DNA of 8,994 nucleotides from an uncultured Actinomycetes bacterium (GTDB taxonomy: Bacteria > Actinomycetota > Actinomycetes > Nanopelagicales > Nanopelagicaceae), in contig CAIJOE010000003.1 in the NCBI GenBank assembly GCA_903822245.1, positions 1 through 8,994 of the forward strand. The letters run 5' to 3'. A program made the translations under genes and the position numbers. The stretch's first letter is position 1; each line of letters starts with the position of its first letter. The notes under the pieces were generated by a model, which saw only the letters and a list, made by a program, of their open reading frames with translations, made no database searches and had not been told where the DNA came from. Shown piece after piece: positions 1-4,879 of this stretch.

Positions 1-380
1 CCAATTATTTGCCAGGTGAATTACCAGAAGTAACTATTCCGTGGGTAATCCTGGGTCAATATCCACAAACTTTTAAGAATAATAATCAAGCGTATGAAGG
101 TGGTCGCCCCGTTCCACAGGCGATTGCAATTTCTATTGCAAAGCAACAACAACCAGAAGATGAATTCTTCTCAGCTGTAGTAAATCAAAGAATTTCAACT
201 ATTGATCCTACTTGGATTATTTTTACCGCTATTCCATATTTGCCGGTAACCGATACTGGATATGGCTTTGCTCATCAAGTTAATAAGAGCTGGAAAATTA
301 TAGATTTTGGCACAGCAACAGTTGGATGCGGCACAGTCCCAACAAAAGTACAGAGCGAGTTCGGCTTTAGCTGTCCCTAA
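1..380 (+). CDS. C-terminal fragment of an unrecognised, probably exported protein
   Basis: The reading frame is open from the left edge (first full codon at 3, reading NYLPGELPEV) to a TAA at 378-380, giving 125 residues with no start in view. The TTG at 9 is only an internal codon. I do not recognise a catalytic family. The visible part has no strong hydrophobic helix. It contains a Trp/Pro-rich stretch (PEVTIPWVILGQYPQTF) and ends with WKIIDFGTATVGCG followed by a short tail closing in GFSCP. Two late cysteines (in VGCG and FSCP) could form a disulfide. This style of ending resembles secreted actinobacterial proteins of unknown function, but export is inference because the N-terminus lies outside the window. 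The stop overlaps the stop of the convergent permease gene by 4 nt. Confidence 0.7.
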   Translation, partial: NYLPGELPEVTIPWVILGQYPQTFKNNNQAYEGGRPVPQAIAISIAKQQQPEDEFFSAVVNQRISTIDPTWIIFTAIPYLPVTDTGYGFAHQVNKSWKIIDFGTATVGCGTVPTKVQSEFGFSCP

Positions 381-1585
381 TTAGGTAGAAACTTCTTAGA
401 ATCAGCGGCAAAACTATCTTTGCAACCCTCCATGCAGAAGTAATACCTCTGACCATTTAGCTCATAAGACGCTGGCGCATCTGAAATTCGAACCTGCATG
501 CCACAGACAAAATCTTTGGCAAATTCTTGAACTTCATTTTCCAGAACTCCCTTGTTGCCAGTTCGATACATGTAATAGACCCAAGTTAGAGTGGCGATGG
601 CGATTAAGTTAAGAATTGTGGTCCGATTCATTCCGATATGACTCTGACTCATTGCAGACATTGTCATACTTGGCTCAAGACCAATTGCCTTAAATAGGTA
701 TTCAGTAATCAATCCACTCAGGCTCATTACTAGCCAAAAGATGGCGACCAGGCGAAGGGCCAGGGCCTTGCCGTAATACTTCATATAAATTAATACCAGT
801 GGCAATGCAATTAAGTCTGCATAAATAAAGGAAATTGTTCCGCCAAAACTAATTCCACTATTCCAAAGGGTTGCTGCCAGGGGCACATTGCCCACTGAGC
901 AAACAAAACTAATCAGGGCAATAAATGGACCGATCAAGACATTTTCAACAGTTGAAAGTGCTCCATGGCCAGTAAGGAATAAGCCACGCCAAAAGGAATC
1001 TGGAACATAGGCAGTTGCTAGGCCCGAGACTAGAAATCCAACAACCAATTCAGTGCGAAGCATTGTGAAATCACCAATTGTGTACCCAGCAGCGTCGTGC
1101 CAATTAGCTTTACGAGTTAGCGAATTGCTCTCGAGCTCTTCATACTTGCCTTGAACCCGAGAAATCAAACTTGCTGGGATTAATCGTGGAAGCAAGATTG
1201 CTAACAATGTGATCATGATTGCACCGCCAATGAATTCAGCTAATGCAAATTGCCAGCCAATTAAAACCCAAATTACCAATCCTAGCTCGAGTACTAAGTT
1301 TGTACTGGCAAACATAAAAATCATCGATGCGGTGAAATCTGCTCCCTTAGCAAAAAGACTTTTAGCCAATGCACTTGCCGCATAAGAACAAGAGGAACTA
1401 ATAACACCAAAGAAGGAAGCTTTGACTATCGTCTTTGGCTTATGGTCTCCAAGTACTTTTCGCATAGCCTTTCGTGAAACAAATGCTTGAACGGCGCCAG
1501 AGAGTGTAAACCCGAGGACTAATGCCCAAAAAGTATCGAAAAACATCCACCAACTCATCATTAAACCATCGGTGAAAGTTTTCAT
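377..1585 (-). CDS. COG0701/ArsP-like membrane permease with C-terminal YHS domain
   Basis: A 402-residue integral membrane protein, probably moving a metal, metalloid or their conjugates across the cytoplasmic membrane; the substrate cannot be read from sequence. Hydrophobic segments lie near residues 12-35, 55-75, 86-133, 180-195, 215-240, 248-270, 277-297 and 322-340. Two internally related motifs carry the family's key cysteines: SSSCSYAA (63-70, C66) and FVCSVGNVP (227-235, C229). Residues 358-402 form a YHS domain with CGM at C361 and FCxxGC at C384/C388, a soft-metal site seen in copper and arsenic handling proteins. It starts at ATG 1585, six bases after a TAACAT -10 box, so translation may be leaderless; no close Shine-Dalgarno is present. 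It is divergent from nnrD, and its TAG stop shares CTAA with the upstream convergent gene. The family is confident; the substrate is open. Confidence 0.88.
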   Translation of the reverse strand: MKTFTDGLMMSWWMFFDTFWALVLGFTLSGAVQAFVSRKAMRKVLGDHKPKTIVKASFFGVISSSCSYAASALAKSLFAKGADFTASMIFMFASTNLVLELGLVIWVLIGWQFALAEFIGGAIMITLLAILLPRLIPASLISRVQGKYEELESNSLTRKANWHDAAGYTIGDFTMLRTELVVGFLVSGLATAYVPDSFWRGLFLTGHGALSTVENVLIGPFIALISFVCSVGNVPLAATLWNSGISFGGTISFIYADLIALPLVLIYMKYYGKALALRLVAIFWLVMSLSGLITEYLFKAIGLEPSMTMSAMSQSHIGMNRTTILNLIAIATLTWVYYMYRTGNKGVLENEVQEFAKDFVCGMQVRISDAPASYELNGQRYYFCMEGCKDSFAADSKKFLPN

Positions 1586-1591
1586 AGTGCA

Positions 1592-1601
1592 ATGTTAACC
1601 T
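1592..1601. promoter_or_regulatory. Overlapping divergent -10 elements between permease and nnrD
   Basis: The divergent start codons (1585 minus, 1621 plus) are only 35 nt apart. The sequence ATGTTAACCT, centred on the palindrome GTTAAC (1594-1599), reads TAACCT on the plus strand (1596-1601) and TAACAT on the minus strand (1597-1592). Both fit the TAnnnT actinobacterial -10 pattern. The minus box lies six bases before the permease ATG, which would put +1 at the start codon. The plus box would start nnrD mRNA about 13 nt before ATG 1621. No convincing -35 was found on either side. This is a prediction from sequence symmetry. Confidence 0.5.
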
Positions 1602-1620
1602 TTTGTGGCACTCTTTACCT

Positions 1621-2376
1621 ATGGGGCTTATTCCAAAGCAAAAAAAGGATGCCAACAAATATTCTCATGGCACCGTTGCAGTTATGGCTGGAAGTGCTAA
1701 ATATCCAGGGGCTGCAGTCTTATGCGTTGGTGGCGCCAGACGTGGTGGATCTGGTTATGTTAACTACTTAGTGCGTGAAGAATTTGCTTCAAAATTAGTA
1801 CTTTCCGCCTATCCTGATGTGGTTCCGATAAGTAAGGCAAATGAGTTTGATGGCGATGCTTGGGTTATTGGATCAGGAGCACCAAAACTTCCTGCTGGTT
1901 TTATCTTTCCAGAATCTCGCTACTTAGTCCTAGATGGTGATGCCATGGCTTTAGCCAAGAACTCTGACACCGCGTTTACCGTAATTACGCCACATGAAGG
2001 TGAGGCGGCAAAACTAGGTTTTCCAGTAGCTTCATCTTCGCAGAGAACAAATGTTGCACTTGCGATGGCTAAGAAGTTTCATGTGATTGTTGTATTAAAA
2101 GGTGCTAATTCTGTCATCGCTGGACCAGATGGAAAATTTGTTATAGATAAAACAGGTGGTCCAGAACTAGCTACAGCTGGGACCGGAGATATTCTGGCCG
2201 GATTAATAGGTTCATCACTTGCAAGTAATAAACCAACTAATATGGAAGAGACCCTAAAGATTGTGGCCCTTGCCGTTAAAACACATGGCTTGGCTGGAAA
2301 GTTAGCAGCTCGAAGTAGTGGTTATGTAACAGCAACAGATTTACTTGAAGCACTACCCCTGGCTCTTAAAGTTTAA
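1621..2376 (+). CDS. nnrD: ADP/ATP-dependent (S)-NAD(P)H-hydrate dehydratase
   Basis: A cytosolic metabolite-repair enzyme that dehydrates the damaged S-form of NADHX/NADPHX back to NAD(P)H at the cost of a nucleoside phosphate. It has 251 residues of the ribokinase-like carbohydrate-kinase fold. Family marks are MAGSAKYPGAA (22-32) with the Gly-rich CVGGARRGGSG (35-45), VIGSGAP (82-88), VLDGDAMAL (103-111), TPHEGE (123-128), VLKG (158-161) and the catalytic/nucleotide-binding ATAGTGDILAG (184-194, D190). The NnrE epimerase domain often fused in front is absent, so that activity must be encoded elsewhere. ATG 1621 was chosen over in-frame TTG 1603 because homology begins soon after it and the predicted transcript would start after 1603; neither has a good Shine-Dalgarno. 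Its TAA overlaps the hpf stop by 4 nt. Confidence 0.9.
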   Translation: MGLIPKQKKDANKYSHGTVAVMAGSAKYPGAAVLCVGGARRGGSGYVNYLVREEFASKLVLSAYPDVVPISKANEFDGDAWVIGSGAPKLPAGFIFPESRYLVLDGDAMALAKNSDTAFTVITPHEGEAAKLGFPVASSSQRTNVALAMAKKFHVIVVLKGANSVIAGPDGKFVIDKTGGPELATAGTGDILAGLIGSSLASNKPTNMEETLKIVALAVKTHGLAGKLAARSSGYVTATDLLEALPLALKV

Positions 2377-2705
2377 GCCCGCTTTCTAAGTGAATCATGG
2401 CCAACATCCTTTGATTTCTCATGTGCTTTTCTGATCTGAAGCTCAAAACTCTTAACTGCATCATCAAATGCCGCTAGGTCATTGAAAGAAGAACCTTGTG
2501 CTCGCAGGAAAGGTCCAGCACCGTGGGTAGTTAAAGTTACTTGATGTGCATGCTTTCCATGTCGAGGGTTTTCTTCAAGAAGTACTTCTACTTTAATACT
2601 TTCTATCAAAACGCTAAATCTATTTAAAGCCTGGAGTTTTTCGGTAGCTATTTCTCTGAAGTCTTCGGCTAATGTGGCGTGCCTTGCGTGAATGATTATC
2701 TCCAC
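2373..2705 (-). CDS. hpf: Short-form ribosome hibernation factor, HPF/RaiA (YfiA) family
   Basis: A 110-residue protein of the HPF/YfiA ribosomal-subunit-interface family, which binds the 30S decoding region of idle ribosomes and blocks translation during stress. The typical beta-alpha-beta-beta-beta-alpha layout is visible: MEIIIHARHATL (strand 1), DFREIATEKLQAL (helix 1), IESIKVEVLLEEN and HAHQVTLTTHGAG (strands) and a second helix, FNDLAAFDDAVKSFELQIRK, ending in a basic tail. It stops where the long actinobacterial form would continue into a C-terminal dimerisation domain, so by length it is a short form like E. coli HPF or YfiA. The start is GTG 2705, set by a strong Shine-Dalgarno AAAGGAAG at 2711-2718 with 5-nt spacing. 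It is convergent and overlapping with nnrD. A symmetrical AAGAAA/TTTCTT motif lies upstream. Confidence 0.85.
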   Translation of the reverse strand: MEIIIHARHATLAEDFREIATEKLQALNRFSVLIESIKVEVLLEENPRHGKHAHQVTLTTHGAGPFLRAQGSSFNDLAAFDDAVKSFELQIRKAHEKSKDVGHDSLRKRA

Positions 2706-2710
2706 AATAT

Positions 2711-2718
2711 CTTCCTTT
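2711..2718 (-). promoter_or_regulatory. Ribosome binding site that sets the GTG start of hpf
   Basis: On the minus strand the bases read AAAGGAAG, five bases before GTG 2705. It is one of the stronger Shine-Dalgarno sequences in the window and supports the non-ATG start. Confidence 0.7.
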
Positions 2719-2727
2719 CAATTTTCC

Positions 2728-2745
2728 AAGAAATTTCTTAAGAAA
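2728..2745. repeat. Two overlapping 12-bp palindromes upstream of hpf
   Basis: AAGAAATTTCTTAAGAAA contains two perfect overlapping palindromes, AAGAAATTTCTT (2728-2739) and TTTCTTAAGAAA (2734-2745), meaning three alternating half-sites. It lies 10-27 nt upstream of the hpf Shine-Dalgarno. It could be an operator or an mRNA hairpin; AT-rich sequence also produces such symmetry by chance, so function is unproven. Confidence 0.4.
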
Positions 2746-2803
2746 GTGTTAATAGAGAAGTTACTCCTACAAGGCCCGCTACACAAGCAGCTATTTCAAG
2801 TGA

Positions 2804-3070
2804 TTACTTCAGGCGGCGAAGACGCTTCTTTGCAACAGCCTTCTTTACACTTGTCTTCTTAACAGGTGCCTTTTTCGCTGCAACCTTCTTTGCCACAGCC
2901 TTCTTCTTAGTTGCGCTAATTTTCACTACCTTTACCTTGGTGGCTGATAATGCTTTAGCATCGCTCATTGGCGCAGTTACTGGTGTTACTGGTGCAACCT
3001 CGGCTGCATATGCTGCGCTTGGCGCAACTAAAGCAGTAGCGATTACAACGGTTGTTAATACTTTCTTCAT
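2804..3070 (-). CDS. Small exported lysine-rich protein with KKxxx pentapeptide repeat
   Basis: An 88-residue protein of unknown function. Residues 1-22 form a Sec-type signal peptide: MKK, a hydrophobic core (VLTTVVIATALVAPSA) and a probable cleavage after AYA. Residues 23-44 are an Ala/Pro/Val/Thr-rich linker. Residues 45-88 hold 20 Lys/Arg out of 44, with KK doublets at 56/57, 61/62, 66/67, 71/72, 76/77 and 81/82, an exact five-residue period, ending in RLRRLK. The repeat resembles histone H1 or HupB-like tails, but the signal peptide argues for a role outside the cytoplasm, for example binding anionic polymers (inference). ATG 3070 was chosen over ATG 3076 because AAAAGGAA lies 6 nt before 3070 but directly abuts 3076. 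It is divergent from the polysaccharide operon. Confidence 0.75.
   Translation of the reverse strand: MKKVLTTVVIATALVAPSAAYAAEVAPVTPVTAPMSDAKALSATKVKVVKISATKKKAVAKKVAAKKAPVKKTSVKKAVAKKRLRRLK
2816..2905 (-). repeat. Six 15-bp in-frame tandem units encoding KKxxx
   Basis: On the minus strand AAGAAG, or AAAAAG in one unit, recurs exactly every 15 bases, starting at 2905, 2890, 2875, 2860, 2845 and 2830. The intervening nine bases vary (AVA, VAA, APV, TSV, AVA, RLR). The KK codon pair is kept while the rest drifts, which suggests old duplication under selection for charge spacing. Confidence 0.85.
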
Positions 3071-3076
3071 ATTCAT

Positions 3077-3084
3077 TTCCTTTT
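3077..3084 (-). promoter_or_regulatory. Ribosome binding site that sets the start of the KK-repeat protein
   Basis: The minus strand reads AAAAGGAA at 3084-3077. It gives 6-nt spacing to ATG 3070 and none to ATG 3076, so the shorter MKK start is favoured. Confidence 0.65.
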
Positions 3085-3115
3085 CTTAGATAGCTTCTTA
3101 TTTGGGCTATTTGCA

Positions 3116-3138
3116 GGTGAATAATCGCTTTAATCACC
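3116..3138. promoter_or_regulatory. Imperfect 23-bp dyad in the divergent intergenic region
   Basis: GGTGA (3116-3120) and TCACC (3134-3138) are exact inverted arms. After one A/A mismatch, TAA (3122-3124) pairs with TTA (3130-3132) around a 5-nt centre. It lies between the divergent starts at 3070 and 3205, about 40 nt upstream of the KK-repeat start. It may be an operator, or a hairpin in that gene's leader. No regulator gene is in the window to match it. Confidence 0.4.
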
Positions 3139-3165
3139 CCGATTGCGCTTGGCACGGGGGCAAAA

Positions 3166-3180
3166 CTGTGAAATACACAG
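3166..3180. promoter_or_regulatory. CTGTG-N5-CACAG dyad upstream of the ABC operon
   Basis: A perfect inverted repeat, CTGTGAAATACACAG, ends 24 nt before the ATG of the ABC permease. A weak -35-like TTGGCA lies at 3149-3154, with TACACA at 3174-3179 (19-nt spacing) as a poor -10, so the dyad may overlap the operon promoter. A role as repressor operator is inference. Confidence 0.4.
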
Positions 3181-3204
3181 GTAAGTAATGGCAAGATTGG
3201 TCTC

Positions 3205-4086
3205 ATGGCGCCAAACACCGAATTTCGTTCGAAGATCCAAGTCTTTGAGCCTCATCGCGCCTCCCTGCCTCCCCTAATTCCTTACTTAAAGGAGTTTTGG
3301 AATCGCAGATCGTTTGCTATTGAACTATCCAAATTTGCTGACAAAGCCGAATACCTAGGGTCAAAATTCGGAAAAGTTTGGCTAGTCCTAAATCCTTTAT
3401 TACTGGCTCTGGTCTATTTCCTGCTCGTTACTGTAATTCGCGGAGGTAGCACCAAGGTAAATGGCTTAACAACACTGGCACATATCTTGATTGGTCTTTT
3501 CACATTCTACTTTGCATCAAATTGTATTTCGGCAGGTGCACAATCGATCACAAGCGGTGGGCGACTAATCCTTAACCAGGCATTTCCTCGAGCACTTCTT
3601 CCTTTTTCTAGTTCAATATCTTCATTTCAAACATTTCTTCCAACAATTCCGGTTTATATATTTGTAATCGTTGTTGGAAAATTCTTTTATCCCGCTACTC
3701 AGGTTCCGCGCTTGGCTTGGAGTTTTCTTTGGGTGCCACTTGTAGTTGCACTAGTTGGAATTACAGGTTTTGGACTTGCATTGTTGTTTGCCACAATGAA
3801 TGTTTATTTCCGTGATACCAACAAGTTGCTCACATACATAATTCGTATTTGGCTCTATCTTTCGCCAATTCTTTGGCAGCCAGAGATGCTTCACGGTTGG
3901 CACCGCATTGCCCTTTATGCCAATCCACTTGGGCCAGTACTAGCTGCTACATCAAATATATGGATCAATGGCAAAACTCCAACTATTTCTGAATTTATTG
4001 GGGCTTTTGCCTGGGCTTTTGGTTCGATCCTTATCGGTGGTTACTTCTTCATATCAAGGGAGCGTGACTTTGCGGTCAGAATCTAA
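3205..4086 (+). CDS. Wzm/TagG-like ABC-2 transporter permease for polysaccharide export
   Basis: The membrane half of an ABC exporter that moves a lipid-linked surface polysaccharide across the cytoplasmic membrane, acting with the ATPase encoded next. It has 293 residues: a cytoplasmic N-terminal region with the amphipathic stretch KAEYLGSKFGKVWLVLNP (47-64), then about six membrane spans near 58-78, 90-110, 136-160, 173-197, 211-224 and 264-284. Characteristic of the ABC-2 (PF01061) O-antigen/teichoic-acid group are FPRALLP (127-133) and NVYFRDTNKLLTY followed by LSPILW (199-224). The ATG at 3205 gives the expected N-terminus although no clear Shine-Dalgarno precedes it. It is the first gene of the plus-strand operon. 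The transported glycan cannot be read from this protein; the sugar genes downstream suggest an acidic amino-sugar polymer. Confidence 0.88.
   Translation: MAPNTEFRSKIQVFEPHRASLPPLIPYLKEFWNRRSFAIELSKFADKAEYLGSKFGKVWLVLNPLLLALVYFLLVTVIRGGSTKVNGLTTLAHILIGLFTFYFASNCISAGAQSITSGGRLILNQAFPRALLPFSSSISSFQTFLPTIPVYIFVIVVGKFFYPATQVPRLAWSFLWVPLVVALVGITGFGLALLFATMNVYFRDTNKLLTYIIRIWLYLSPILWQPEMLHGWHRIALYANPLGPVLAATSNIWINGKTPTISEFIGAFAWAFGSILIGGYFFISRERDFAVRI
4056..4062 (+). promoter_or_regulatory. Purine-rich ribosome binding site within the permease end
   Basis: AAGGGAG sits inside the last codons of the permease gene. It has 7-nt spacing to an in-frame TTG at 4070, 1 nt to GTG 4064 and 37 nt to ATG 4100. 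It leaves open an earlier, overlapping start for the ATPase. Confidence 0.4.
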
Positions 4087-4099
4087 AGCTCCAGTTGTT

Positions 4100-4879
4100 A
4101 TGCCAGAAGAGTTGGCAATTCGCATCGAAGATCTTTCAATCAAATACAAGATCAACGTCGACACTAAGCGCACCTTAAAAAATGCCGTAATGCGGGCAAG
4201 CAAGGGCGAAAAAGTGCGCATGCGAACCGTTGAAGCTGTTAAGCATCTAACTCTTGATGTTGCCCATGGTTCAGTCTTGGGCATAGTTGGCGCAAATGGC
4301 GCCGGTAAATCAACGTTGATGCGTTCTATCGCTGGAATCTTGCCGCCAACTGAAGGTCGAATAATTGTTAATGGAAAGATTTCCACACTCCTTGCCTTAG
4401 GAGTTGGCTTTAACCCAGCACTTTCAGGGCGTGACAATATTATTTTGGGTGGATTAGCTTCAGGATTAACCAAAGATGAAATTGTCGAAAAGACTGAAGC
4501 GATAGCCGATTTTGCTGCGCTTCCAGATGGCTTCATCGATATGCCAGTACGTACTTATTCAAGTGGTATGTATGGTCGTGTTGCATTTAGCGTTGCAGTA
4601 AATATGACCCCTGATATTTTGCTTCTCGATGAGGCTCTTTCAGCGGGCGATGCTTCATTTAAGGAGAAATCCTTCCAGCGAATGCGCGAACTATGTGCCG
4701 AGGCTCGTACGATTGTTATTGTTTCCCACGCACTTGCAACTATCAATGAGCTCTGCGATAGCGCTATCTGGATGCACAAAGGTTCAATGCTTGCGAAAGG
4801 TAAACCTGAAGCGATTGTAGATCAATATCTAAAGTTCTTAGATGTTGGTGCACTACCTTCAAACTTTGAGGATATGTAA
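4100..4879 (+). CDS. Wzt/TagH-like ABC transporter ATPase
   Basis: The nucleotide-binding subunit that powers polysaccharide export with the preceding permease. From ATG 4100 it has 259 residues. Walker A is GANGAGKST (64-72), the ABC signature is YSSGMYGRVAF (153-163), Walker B is ILLLDEAL (173-180), the D-loop is SAGD (181-184) and the switch His is in IVSHA (207-211). TLKNAV and the insertion before Walker A (residues 25-48) and GFNPALSGRDN (103-113) are typical of the Wzt/TagH group. It ends about 30 residues after the ATPase fold and has no C-terminal carbohydrate-binding domain, unlike E. coli O9a Wzt. The frame is open back to 3968. Starts at GTG 4064 or TTG 4070, near an AAGGGAG, are possible; ATG 4100 is the conservative choice because the domain begins right there (LAIRIEDLS). 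Its stop shares an A with the next ATG. Confidence 0.88.
   Translation: MPEELAIRIEDLSIKYKINVDTKRTLKNAVMRASKGEKVRMRTVEAVKHLTLDVAHGSVLGIVGANGAGKSTLMRSIAGILPPTEGRIIVNGKISTLLALGVGFNPALSGRDNIILGGLASGLTKDEIVEKTEAIADFAALPDGFIDMPVRTYSSGMYGRVAFSVAVNMTPDILLLDEALSAGDASFKEKSFQRMRELCAEARTIVIVSHALATINELCDSAIWMHKGSMLAKGKPEAIVDQYLKFLDVGALPSNFEDM
4868..4872 (+). promoter_or_regulatory. Ribosome binding site for the glycosyltransferase gene
   Basis: GAGGA lies 6 nt before ATG 4879, inside the last codons of the ATPase gene. Together with the TAATG junction it points to coupled translation. Confidence 0.6.

Noticed and set aside
1603..1620. TTG 1603 as the start of nnrD
   Set aside because: There is no ribosome site, TTG is a weak start, and the predicted plus-strand transcript begins after it. 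ATG 1621 suits the protein family well.
2706..2803. Intrinsic terminator between the KK-repeat gene and hpf
   Set aside because: Only a weak, long-looped GAAGT/ACTTC pairing and short GC stretches are present, with no stem followed by a T run on either strand.
2804..3070. Cytoplasmic nucleoid-associated protein
   Set aside because: The Lys repeat suggests it, but the clear signal peptide with an AYA cleavage site and the lack of a folded DNA-binding domain argue against it.
3074..3076. ATG 3076 as the start of the KK-repeat protein
   Set aside because: AAAAGGAA abuts it with no spacing, whereas ATG 3070 has a 6-nt gap; MKK is also the more usual start of a signal peptide.
3085..3160. c-di-AMP (ydaO-type) riboswitch upstream of the exported protein
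   Set aside because: A GGGGTGA stretch on the minus strand recalls one, but the other conserved segments and the length are missing.
3166..3180. CRP/GlxR site
   Set aside because: The arms resemble TGTG/CACA, but the spacer is too short for the usual TGTGA-N6-TCACA pattern.
2955..3218. 87-codon minus-strand frame overlapping the signal-peptide gene
   Set aside because: It runs in another frame through the signal-peptide region and the promoter gap. The 3070 frame has a ribosome site, a signal peptide and a repeat, so this one is a shadow.
3968..4099. In-frame extension of the ATPase back to ATG 3968
   Set aside because: It would overlap the permease gene by over 100 nt in another frame, and its translation lies outside the ATPase domain. 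It is the shadow of the permease; only the last part (4064 or 4070 onward) remains possible.
4054..4536. 160-codon open frame on the minus strand
   Set aside because: It is antisense to the ATPase gene and covers its Walker A region; its translation shows no family features.
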